Shown here piece by piece: positions 1 through 6,011 of a stretch of 7,588 nucleotides of DNA. The DNA is from Pseudomonadota bacterium. Its GTDB lineage: Bacteria > Pseudomonadota > Gammaproteobacteria > Pseudomonadales > Oleiphilaceae. The stretch spans positions 1 to 7,588 of the forward strand of contig JAEZAA010000079.1 of NCBI GenBank assembly GCA_023430625.1. The letters are read 5' to 3'. The position numbers and the translations under genes were made by a program. Below the pieces are notes generated by a model that was given only the letters and a program-made list of their open reading frames with translations, had not been told where the DNA came from and ran no database searches. Each line of letters opens with the position of its first letter. Within the stretch, counting starts at the first letter, position 1.

Positions 1-2961
1 ACACATGGGCGATCCAGGCCCGGAACAGTTGCTTGCCCCGCACCCGAGCCGGCGTGACCTGGACCCGTCCGACCTCATACAGATCACGAAACCAGTGCTG
101 GACCCGCAGGCCGCCCAGTTGGCAATCCAGCTCCCGGTTAGCGCGCGGGTTTGCGGTCAGTTCAGCCTGACACTGGAACAGGGCATCCGCCGCCTGCAAT
201 TCCTGCAGCAACAGTCGCTCGCCCTGGGCACCCGGCGGCAACTCGCCGGTCGCCTGCCAGCGTTGGCGGAAACGGGCCTCCGGCTCCTGCCGGGACAGAC
301 TCGCCAGGCGCGCCGCGCGCAATTGATAGCGCTGTAGGCCATCCAGCTCAAACGGCTCCACATCCGGTTTCTGCTCCTGTGGGCTGAGATAACGCACCCC
401 CAACTGGTCCTGCAGAAACGCCCGGCAAGGGTTATCGAAGAAGGCTTGGAGATGGCTCAGCTCGACCTGGTCCGGCGGGCTTGCCTCCAACGTCAGCGTC
501 GCCTCGGATGGCCTGGTTCGGCGCGGCTGCAGCAATGGCAACCAGTCGTCCACATAGCTGGCGTTCAGATTGAACGCCTCGATTGGCCGGTAATAATGGG
601 CATGAAACGGCTGCAGGCGATGCTCGCTCACCAACCACTGGCGTAAGCGGGCGGCACTGTCCGCCGACGGCAGGTCTTCGTCGCCAGCCAGGCAGAAGTT
701 CTGCTCGGCGTATTCCACCAGCTCGCTGACTAGCACCGAGGGCGCCCGCGCCTTGTTATCGCGGGGATCGCGGCCTTCATAACTGATGTAGAGGGCGTCC
801 CGGGCGGAGATCAGCGCCTCCAGAAACAGGTAACGGTCGTCGTCGCGGCGAGAGCGATCGCCCCGGCGGGGCTGGGCCGCCATGAGATCGAAGCTCAATC
901 GCGGCAGGATGCGCGGGTACTCGCCATCGTTCATGCCCAGCAGGCACACCACCCGAAACGGAATGCTGCGCATGGGCATCAGGGTGCAGAAGTTCACCTT
1001 GCCCGCCAGAAAACGCGCGCTGTCCACCGGTTGCTCAAACTCGGCAAACCAGGCGCTGCGAAAGGCGGTGAGTGAGAGCGGCTCGGCAAAGCGGGCCAGG
1101 GTGGCCTGTTCCAGCAATGCATCCAGGGCCTGCACCAGTTGCACCCGCAGGCTGTTTTCCTCGCCGCCTTCGAAGCGGAAAAACGCCTGCAGCAGGTCCT
1201 GGGCCTGCCCGATCCACTGGCGCAGGGGGCGCGCCTGCCGGCTCAGCGCCAGGGTTTGGCGCAGCTGACCGAGAAATTCGCACAAGGCCCCCACCAAGTG
1301 GGCCTCGCCCCCCTCGATGGCCCCATACGGCAAGGCATCGCCCAAAGTGTCCTCCACCTCCCCCACCGCATAGCCCAGCAGCAGCCGCTCCAGGCCCCGC
1401 GACCAGGTGTTGAAGTCGCTCGCCGGCGGCATGTCCGGCAGGTTCTGGACCCGGTGTTCGGCATCCAGGCCCAGCGAATGCCGGCTTCCTCCAGCCAGCG
1501 GCGGATCAGCGGCAGATCGTCCTCTTCCAGCCGAAAGCGCCGCATCACCGCCGGTACCTCCAGGATATCCAGCAGCTCCGAGCGCCCCAGCCGCGACAGG
1601 GGCAGCGACAACAGACTGCGCAGGGCACCAATGGCCGGGTGTTCCGCCTGCAGGGCCTGATCGGCAATGGCAAAGGGAATCTGGCGGTGCAGCGGCGCGC
1701 TGCCGAACACGGCCTGGATAAAGGGCGCGAAGCGGTTGATGTCGGGCACCATGACCACCACATCCCGCGGCCGCAGGCGGATCCGCCGATTATCGAACCA
1801 GCCCAGCAGGTAGTCGTACAGCGCCTCCACTTCCCGCAGGGGGCTGTGGGCGCAGGCCACCCGCAGGGAGCGGTCATCGGCCTGGATCAGCTGTTTATGG
1901 CGGCTGGACTGCAGCCGCTCCAGGGTCACCGCCTCGCCGCCGGACTGGCGCAGATACAGCAGGTCCCGCTGCACCCGCCCCAGCAGCCCCTTGTTGCGGG
2001 GCGCCATGAAGAGGTCGTCGCGGTTCTCCTGGACTTCGTTGTAGGCATAGATCTGGGCCAGGTAGTCCCGCCCCAGCTTGCCCCAGGACGCCAGCAGCGG
2101 ACAGCCTTCCAGGTAGTAATCCACCGCGCCGGCCTCAATGGGTACTGTCCGTCCCGGCTTCAGGCGGTCGATCAGGCGCTGCTGCAGGCGCTCGCCCGGC
2201 ACGTCGCCCCAGTAGTATTTGCAGGGGTTGAGCAGCATCAGGTGCACGTCGATCCGCTCCGCCAGCAGCATCATGAGATCCAGATGCTGGGGCGGCAGCG
2301 CCGAGATGCCGAACACGAACACCCGCTCCGGCAGCAGTGCGGGTTCGATCTGGCCGGCGTTTAACTGCGCAACGAAGCGTTGCTGGATCTGGACCCGGTG
2401 CAGTAGCTCGGATTCATCGGCACCCACCTCATCTTCACTTAACAGACGCCACAGATCGGCCTGCCAGCCGGCATGGGGATGCTCCGCCAGTTCCTCGACC
2501 GACTCACCCGCCTGCCAAGCCTCGATCCAGTCCGGCCGGTAGATCTGGTAACGCTCCAGCAGGTCCGCCAACTTGCGGCTGATCTGATATTGCAGCAGGC
2601 CGTCGCGATCGCCCGCCAGATAATGCTTGAGCGGGCCATAGCGCGGGTCGTCCAGCCGGGTGGGCAACAGCCGCAGCAGGCGCCAGCTCAGCACCTCCCG
2701 GTCAAATGGCGAGCGCTCGGGCAACTGGGGCATGGCCTGGCAGAACAGGTTCCAGAAAAACACCGCCGGCAGGGGGAACTGGATGTTGGCGGCCACCCCC
2801 AGGCGTTCGGCAATGCGCAGCTTAAGCCAGGTGGCCATGCCAGGACTCTGGATCAGAACCTGGTCCGCCCGCAGCGGCTGGCGCAGGGGCTGGCCTTCCA
2901 GCACCTGCAACAGCTGCTCGAGTAAACGCTCGGTGCGATTGGACGAATGGACGATGAACAT
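1..2961 (-). CDS. recC: Exodeoxyribonuclease V subunit RecC, 3'-partial and frameshifted
   Basis: RecC is the subunit of RecBCD that recognises Chi and splits the strands; it carries catalytically dead helicase and nuclease folds and acts in double-strand-break repair. Translation from ATG 2961 gives family hallmarks: VLIQSPGMATWL (residues 35-46), FPLPAVFFW (62-70) and WLEEAGIRW, ending at W497. There the frame is lost. Shifting by one base at 1470-1472 restores the family sequence (GLDAEHRVQNL, then GMNDGEYPR at about 676-684 and RRDDDRYLFLE at about 705-715), and this frame stays open to the window edge. The repaired product is about 987 residues here; E. coli RecC has 1122, so roughly 135 are missing beyond position 1. 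AGGG at 2968-2971, 6 nt before the ATG, is a plausible ribosome site. No other disruption is seen. recB and recD would be expected next, outside the window. Identity is very sure; whether the gene is functional is not. Confidence 0.95.
1470..1472 (-). other. Single-base deletion (frameshift) site in recC
   Basis: On the coding strand the sequence reads CGCTGG then GCCTGGATG. Conserved RecC sequence here is of the form IRWG followed by an acidic stretch, which needs CGCTGG GGC CTG GAT. A run of four G appears to be reduced to three. Without the missing base the frame runs into 75 residues rich in Trp, Arg and Cys and stops at 1243. With it the frame is open for another 490 codons. The lesion could be a sequencing or assembly error in a short homopolymer or a true mutation; the sequence alone cannot tell. 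Confidence 0.9.
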
Positions 2962-3006
2962 CGGGTGCCCTGTGACAAGCGCCGCCGATCAAGTGGGTTT
3001 CGGCGC

Positions 3007-3035
3007 ATTTTAGTGTATAAATTTACAGTTAAACC
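3007..3035 (-). promoter_or_regulatory. Possible sigma70-type promoter of recC
   Basis: Reading the minus strand, TAAAAT (3007-3012) matches the -10 consensus at five of six positions. It lies in the only AT-rich patch of the intergenic region, about 45 bp before the recC ATG. The -35 is poor: GGTTTA at a 17-nt spacing or TTTAAC at 15 nt. Position and composition support it, but the weak -35 keeps confidence low. Confidence 0.35.
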
Positions 3036-3070
3036 AGATTCAGCCGCCCACCGCAATGGCCTGCTCCGGC

Positions 3071-3086
3071 GAGATGTACCCATCTC
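3071..3086. repeat. Short perfect hairpin in the recC/small-ORF intergenic region
   Basis: GAGATG (3071-3076) and CATCTC (3081-3086) form a perfect 6-bp stem with a TACC loop. No T-tract follows on either strand, so it is not a standard intrinsic terminator. Just downstream, GAATGTAAAT and GAATGTGAAC (3091-3110) are a 10-bp imperfect tandem pair. The function is unknown, and a 6-bp stem could be chance. Confidence 0.4.
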
Positions 3087-3174
3087 ACGGGAATGTAAAT
3101 GAATGTGAACCTGAGCGCTGGTGTGACAAGCGGCTCCTTCTGGCGTAAAAGCAGATCAAGTTCTGCAAAGATTT

Positions 3175-3189
3175 GTATCTGACAGATAC
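3175..3189. promoter_or_regulatory. Perfect 15-bp palindrome, candidate operator
   Basis: GTATCTG and CAGATAC are exact reverse complements around a single central A. The size and symmetry resemble operators bound by homodimeric regulators such as TetR-family proteins; that family is a guess. It lies just upstream of TTGATT (3194-3199), a possible -35 for the rightward small gene, and about 140 bp upstream of the possible recC promoter. It could therefore serve either direction. No regulator gene is present in the window. Confidence 0.5.
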
Positions 3190-3193
3190 CCGG

Positions 3194-3224
3194 TTGATTT
3201 ACGTAGGCCCAAAGCCCATCTAAC
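3194..3224 (+). promoter_or_regulatory. Weak candidate promoter for the small gene at 3373
   Basis: TTGATT (3194-3199) matches four of six -35 positions. About 17-19 nt later there are only poor -10 candidates (CATCTA at 3217-3222 or TCTAAC at 3219-3224). If real, transcription would begin near 3230 and leave a leader of about 140 nt before the ATG at 3373. The adjoining palindrome is the main reason for noting it. Confidence 0.25.
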
Positions 3225-3345
3225 TTAAAGAGGAGAGCGGACCGAACCGGTACGCGGTGGACGAATCGATTGGCAGGGGGTTTGCTTTGCTTCAGGGACC
3301 GAGGCAATTGGACGGCATGTGACGATGAGCCGAACCATCAGTAGG

Positions 3346-3366
3346 CCGGAGTCTTCTCCGGGGAGG
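3346..3366 (+). promoter_or_regulatory. Strong Shine-Dalgarno partly held in a hairpin
   Basis: GGGGAGG (3360-3366) ends 6 nt before ATG 3373, an almost ideal ribosome site, and this decides the start of the small gene. CCGGAG (3346-3351) and CTCCGG (3356-3361) make a perfect 6-bp stem with a TCTT loop, and the 3' arm takes up the first two bases of the Shine-Dalgarno. A folded leader would partly restrict ribosome access. Both elements are read directly from the sequence; the regulatory role is inferred. Confidence 0.6.
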
Positions 3367-3372
3367 CATGAG

Positions 3373-3543
3373 ATGCAATCTCAGAATTCTCACTACAGCA
3401 GTAAGTTAGAAATGTTGTACAGCAGCAAAATGGCGCAACTGGAGCGCGCCCTGTCGACCAACAACAAATTGCGGTGCCAGCTCCTGCAGGCGGAAGCCGA
3501 CGCAATCTGTCAGGAACTTAAACAGCTGGGTATCTCGAAATAG
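3373..3543 (+). CDS. Small hypothetical protein, 56 aa, probably helical/coiled-coil
   Basis: I do not recognise this protein. It is 56 residues from ATG 3373, chosen for its ideal GGGGAGG at 6-nt spacing; upstream in-frame GTG 3319 and ATG 3325 lack such a site. After a short polar start (MQSQNSHYSSK), the body from about residue 10 to 52 has no proline or glycine and spaced Leu/Met/Ala, as in an amphipathic helix or coiled coil. An eight-residue near-repeat stands out: YSSKLEML followed at once by YSSKMAQL, with the first 8 nt of each 24-nt copy identical. There is no signal peptide and no membrane segment, and it has two cysteines. It stands alone between divergent recC and the yccU-like gene, behind a long structured leader. 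Codon use and the ribosome site argue for a real gene; the function is unknown. Confidence 0.65.
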   Translation: MQSQNSHYSSKLEMLYSSKMAQLERALSTNNKLRCQLLQAEADAICQELKQLGISK

Positions 3544-3626
3544 CCGTTCCACCGGATGGTGTCAGAGATTAGCCCGCAGACCTGGTTACTCTCTCACCGT
3601 TCCGTCAACGTCCTTTACAGACGCGC

Positions 3627-3654
3627 CCGAATTCCCGGCTGACGGGGAATTCGG
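3627..3654. repeat. Strong inverted repeat (10-bp stem), possible terminator-like hairpin
   Basis: CCGAATTCCC (3627-3636) pairs perfectly with GGGAATTCGG (3645-3654) across an 8-nt loop. It begins 84 bp after the stop of the 56-codon gene and ends 79 bp before the promoter of the next gene, a place suited to ending a transcript. No T-run follows on either strand, so it is not a textbook intrinsic terminator. It could instead stabilise an mRNA 3' end. Confidence 0.6.
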
Positions 3655-3698
3655 AGCCCGCCGGGTCGTCAGATTCACGCCATCTGGCAACGCGCCAG

Positions 3699-3708
3699 CT
3701 CCGCGGAG
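3699..3708. repeat. 10-bp palindrome CTCCGCGGAG upstream of the yccU-type promoter
   Basis: This perfect 10-bp palindrome ends 24 bp before the -35 of the next promoter. Immediately before it, CTGGC (3684-3688) and GCCAG (3694-3698) form a 5-bp stem. The position would suit a regulatory site, but GC-rich palindromes of this size arise by chance. Confidence 0.25.
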
Positions 3709-3732
3709 ACCACCGCGCCCCGGTATCGGCGA

Positions 3733-3761
3733 TTGTCCTGCCCAGATTCCGAGCTCATAAT
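3733..3761 (+). promoter_or_regulatory. Sigma70-type promoter of the yccU-like gene
   Basis: TTGTCC (3733-3738) and CATAAT (3756-3761) are separated by exactly 17 nt and match the -35 and -10 consensus at four and five of six positions. The predicted start near 3768 gives a short leader of about 25 nt before ATG 3793, which carries a GGAG ribosome site. This is the best promoter in the window. It also argues against the alternative upstream start at 3733, which would overlap it. Confidence 0.6.
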
Positions 3762-3792
3762 GTGGCCGATCAACCTGTTGCCGGAGTCGACC

Positions 3793-4218
3793 ATGTCCGC
3801 CCTGCCCCAACCGACCGATGCGGAAATCCGGGATCTCCTGACCCGCGTCAAGACCATCGCCCTGGTGGGCGCCAGCAACAAACCCCACCGCGACAGCTAC
3901 CGGGTCATGCAATTTCTCCAGAGCAAGGGCTACCGGGTGATTCCGGTCAATCCCAGTCTGGCCGGAGAAACCCTGCTGGGCGAAACCGTGTTTGCCCAAC
4001 TTGCCGATGTGCCCGACCAGATCGACCTGGTCGACATTTTCCGCAACTCCGATGCAGCCGGGCAGATTACCGAACAGGCTATTGAGGTCGGTGCCGGCGC
4101 GGTCTGGATGCAGCTGGGTGTGGTGAACGAGGCGGCGGCGCGGAAGGCGACCGAAGCCGGCCTGCAGGTCATCATGGACCATTGCCCGAAGATCGAGATT
4201 GGTCGCCTGGGATTGTAA
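3793..4218 (+). CDS. yccU: CoA-binding domain protein, YccU family
   Basis: This is a 141-residue single-domain protein of the CoA-binding Rossmann family (YccU of E. coli, similar length). The fold is that of the CoA-binding domain of succinyl-CoA synthetase alpha, but the cellular role of YccU is not established. Family features are clear: TIALVGASNKPHRDSYRVM near residues 18-36, with the glycine-containing nucleotide loop; GYRVIPVNPSLAGETLLG; LADVPDQIDLVDIFRNS; WMQLGVVNEAA; and VIMDHCPKIEIGRLGL at the C-terminus. ATG 3793 is chosen because GGAG lies 6 nt upstream and the protein then begins like its relatives. An ATG further upstream would add 20 residues of non-family sequence lying over the promoter. 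It is intact and probably cytoplasmic. The permease follows about 120 bp later on the same strand, but nothing else links the two. Confidence 0.93.
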   Translation: MSALPQPTDAEIRDLLTRVKTIALVGASNKPHRDSYRVMQFLQSKGYRVIPVNPSLAGETLLGETVFAQLADVPDQIDLVDIFRNSDAAGQITEQAIEVGAGAVWMQLGVVNEAAARKATEAGLQVIMDHCPKIEIGRLGL

Positions 4219-4254
4219 CGTTCCGCTCGCAGAGCCCGGTGTGACGCTCTCTCT

Positions 4255-4280
4255 GTTGTAGAACATGGTTGTACAGCATG
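4255..4280 (+). repeat. 13-bp tandem direct repeat, two copies
   Basis: GTTGTAGAACATG (4255-4267) is followed immediately by GTTGTACAGCATG (4268-4280); 11 of 13 bases are identical. It lies just before the 17-bp repeat array, so the whole permease leader is repetitive. Each copy ends in ATG, and both ATGs open short frames leading into the array. Confidence 0.75.
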
Positions 4281-4342
4281 AACGCCTGTGAAGTTCTATC
4301 TGCTGTGAAGTTCCATTTCCTGTGAAGCTCGATCTCGCGTGA
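4265..4342 (+). other. Chain of overlapping mini-ORFs leading into the permease (putative leader peptides)
   Basis: ATG 4265 encodes MVVQHERL and stops at TGA 4289-4291. GTG 4288 encodes MKFYLL and stops at 4306-4308. GTG 4305 encodes MKFHFL and stops at 4323-4325. GTG 4322 encodes MKLDLA and stops at 4340-4342. Each stop overlaps the next start as GTGA, and the last overlaps the permease GTG at 4339. A second ATG (4278) opens a 15-codon frame joining the GTG 4305 frame. Chaining within the array follows automatically from a 17-bp unit containing GTGA; the fit of the first ATG frame and of the permease does not. Stop/start overlaps of this kind permit translational coupling. No good Shine-Dalgarno is seen before any of the starts. 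Whether the peptides are made is unknown. Confidence 0.5.
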
Positions 4343-4354
4343 ACCTCTATCTGG
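4287..4354 (+). repeat. 17-bp tandem repeat array, four units, overlapping the permease start
   Basis: Units begin at 4287, 4304, 4321 and 4338: TGTGAAGTTCTATCTGC, TGTGAAGTTCCATTTCC, TGTGAAGCTCGATCTCG and CGTGAACCTCTATCTGG. The spacing is exactly 17 bp. All share GTGAA, and most share the later TC-AT-T pattern. The last unit contains the GTG start and first codons of the permease, so the array looks like tandem duplication of a translation-start region. There are no spacers, so it is not a CRISPR. Copy number could vary by slippage, but only one sequence is available. Confidence 0.85.
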
Positions 4355-5295
4355 AAAGCCTGGCCTTTGCCGCCAGCGTCACCCTGCCGATTTTCTGCCT
4401 GGTCCTGCTGGGCTGGCTGTTCCAACGCCTGCGGCTGATCGATGATCATTTCGTGGCGCGGGCATCCAAGCTGATTTTCTCCGCCGCGCTGCCCACGCTG
4501 ATCTTTATCAACATCGTCCAGTTGGACATCGGCGCGGTGGTACATGCCGGGCAGTTGGCCTATGCCCTGCTGTCTACCCTGGTGGCCTTTCTCCTGCTCT
4601 GGTGGGGTGCCTGGCGCTGGATCGCAACGCCCGAGGATCGCGGCGTCTTCGTGCAGGGCGCGCTGCGCGGCAATCTGGGCATCATCGGCCTGGCACTCTG
4701 TGCCAGCCTCTATGGTCCGCCCGGGCTGGCGATGGGCTCACTGTTACTGGCCGCCATCACCCTGCTCTACAACGTGCTATCGGTGTTCATCCTCACGCTG
4801 GCAGTCCAGCAATCCCCCCGTATTGACTGGCGCCGCCTACTGGGAGACCTCGCCCGCAACCCGCTGATCATTGCCATCCTCGCGGCACTGCCGCTGGCCG
4901 CGCTGGAGTGGCGCCTGCCCGCAATCCTGCTCCAGACCGGCCGCTATTTCGCCGACCTGACGCTGCCACTAGCATTGCTGTGCGTGGGGGCGACCATTCA
5001 TCTCAAGACCCTGCGCGACACCTCCAATCTCTCGCTGTGGGCCACGCTCATCAAACTCCTGGCCCTGCCGGGCCTGCAGACGCTCGGTGCCTGGTGGCTG
5101 GGTCTGGATGGCCTGCTCCTGGGCACGCTGTTTCTCATGCTGGCCAGCCCCACCGCCACCGTCAGCTTCGTCATGACCCAGGCGATTGGCGGCAACGGTC
5201 GGCTGGCCGCCAATCTGGTGGCGCTGTCGACGCTGGCGTCGGTGCTGACCCTGAGCCTGGGGCTGTTTCTACTGCGCACCCTGGGATGGATTTAA
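4339..5295 (+). CDS. AEC-family transporter (auxin efflux carrier / MdcF-YfdV type permease)
   Basis: This is a 318-residue integral inner-membrane protein, the usual size for the AEC family, with about ten hydrophobic helices (roughly 8-27, 43-62, 72-94, 109-126, 130-155, 171-190, 202-220, 233-254, 258-280 and 289-313). Family marks are GNLGIIGLAL (111-120), ARNPLIIA (172-179) and the C-terminal ASPTATVSFVMTQAIGGNG (269-287) followed by LVALSTLASVLTL. Bacterial members move small carboxylates and similar metabolites or are uncharacterised; the substrate cannot be told from sequence. GTG 4339 is the only reasonable start: an in-frame TGA lies at 4306-4308 and helix 1 begins at residue 8. The ribosome site is weak (GAAG in the preceding repeat, at about 11 nt). 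The start is inside the fourth 17-bp repeat and overlaps the stop of a mini-ORF, so reinitiation may drive its translation. Confidence 0.9.
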   Translation: MNLYLESLAFAASVTLPIFCLVLLGWLFQRLRLIDDHFVARASKLIFSAALPTLIFINIVQLDIGAVVHAGQLAYALLSTLVAFLLLWWGAWRWIATPEDRGVFVQGALRGNLGIIGLALCASLYGPPGLAMGSLLLAAITLLYNVLSVFILTLAVQQSPRIDWRRLLGDLARNPLIIAILAALPLAALEWRLPAILLQTGRYFADLTLPLALLCVGATIHLKTLRDTSNLSLWATLIKLLALPGLQTLGAWWLGLDGLLLGTLFLMLASPTATVSFVMTQAIGGNGRLAANLVALSTLASVLTLSLGLFLLRTLGWI

Positions 5296-5471
5296 ATGGC
5301 CTTGCCTGCTTAACGCTCAGAGACGGCTTAATTTTCTCGCGCGGCTTTACTATCCCGCCAGCCAGACTATTGTTACCCTGTATCGCGGCATCCGGCCGGC
5401 ATCTGCTCACCGCCCAATTCATGCCGCTGATTCTGCACAACTTGTGACGTTACCCATCGATCGGCCGTTTC

Positions 5472-6011
5472 ATGATCCAAACCCTGCGTAAACCGCATGT
5501 CGTTCTCCTGCTGGCCCTGGTGTGCTGGGCGGCGGGACAGACCTCCGCCTGGGCTCGCTCGGAGTACGAGGTCAAGGCCGCTTATCTGTACAACTTCACC
5601 AAATTCATTACCTGGCCCCAGACATCCGCCCAGGCGGACGAGCCGATCGATCTCTGCATTTATGGTGAAGATCCTTTCCGCACCCTGCTCGAACCCATAA
5701 GCCGGCTCAAGGCCCTAGGGCGCCCGCTCCGACTGCAGTACCCCAAGGAGACGACGGCCATCAGCGGCTGCGAAGTACTGTTCATCAGCGCGTCGGAAGC
5801 CAGGTTTGCCGACGAGCTGCTGGCCAAGGCTCATGCCGAACAGATCCTGACGGTCAGCGATATCCGGGATTTTGCCCGCGAGGGCGGCATGATCGGCTTT
5901 GTCACGGTGGGCAATGTCATTCGTTTCCAGATCAATCTGCAGGCGGCCCGTAGTGCAGGCCTGCAAATCAGCGCCAAGCTGCTGGAGCTGGCTCAGGACG
6001 TGCTGCAATGA
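5472..6011 (+). CDS. YfiR-family periplasmic protein (DUF4154)
   Basis: This is a 179-residue exported protein. A signal peptide is plain: KPHV then the hydrophobic stretch VLLLALVCWAAG and a likely cut after SAWA (residue 28). The mature start EYEVKAAYLYNFTKFITWP (31-49) and the C-terminal GGMIGFV...GNVIRFQINLQAA (138-159) are signatures of the YfiR family. In Pseudomonas YfiR is a periplasmic repressor of the diguanylate cyclase YfiN/TpbB. The mature part has only two cysteines, C62 and C100, which could form one disulfide. ATG 5472 has no clear Shine-Dalgarno but is supported by the well-formed signal peptide. The stop TGA overlaps the ATG of the downstream kinase by 4 bp, indicating translational coupling. 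By analogy it probably binds or gates the periplasmic domain of that kinase; this is inference. Confidence 0.92.
   Translation: MIQTLRKPHVVLLLALVCWAAGQTSAWARSEYEVKAAYLYNFTKFITWPQTSAQADEPIDLCIYGEDPFRTLLEPISRLKALGRPLRLQYPKETTAISGCEVLFISASEARFADELLAKAHAEQILTVSDIRDFAREGGMIGFVTVGNVIRFQINLQAARSAGLQISAKLLELAQDVLQ

Noticed and set aside
1639..2364. 241-codon plus-strand open frame within recC
   Set aside because: It lies opposite conserved recC sequence, has no family features and has Gln/His-rich shadow composition.
2971..3132. 11-bp direct repeat TGTGACAAGCG at 2971-2981 and 3122-3132
   Set aside because: It is an exact repeat but lone and without symmetry or a matching flank; probably chance or too weak to interpret.
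3029..3307. 92-codon minus-strand frame in the recC/small-gene intergenic region
   Set aside because: There is no clear ribosome site or family resemblance, and it would cover the palindrome and both candidate promoters. A real small gene cannot be fully excluded.
3319..3372. GTG 3319 or ATG 3325 as start of the small protein
   Set aside because: Neither has a good Shine-Dalgarno, while ATG 3373 has GGGGAGG at ideal spacing. The added 18 residues would also cover the hairpin leader.
3733..3792. Upstream ATG 3733 as start of the yccU-like gene
   Set aside because: It would translate through the TTGTCC-N17-CATAAT promoter and add 20 residues with no resemblance to the family; ATG 3793 has GGAG at 6 nt.
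4232..4260. Terminator after the yccU-like gene (AGAGC...GCTCT)
   Set aside because: There are only 5 bp of stem with a 10-nt loop and no T-run; too weak to call.
4287..4354. CRISPR-like array
   Set aside because: The 17-bp units abut with no spacers and are diverged; this is a simple tandem repeat.
3586..4545. 319-codon minus-strand open frame opposite the yccU-like gene and the permease start
   Set aside because: It is antisense to a clear YccU-family gene and has no recognisable family sequence. Its low-complexity Gly/Gln/His-rich translation is typical of a shadow frame in GC-rich DNA.
5346..5373. Promoter TTTACT-N16-TATTGT upstream of the YfiR/kinase pair
   Set aside because: Both boxes match only four of six positions at a 16-nt spacing. 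It is possible, since the pair needs a promoter in 5296-5471, but not distinguishable from chance.
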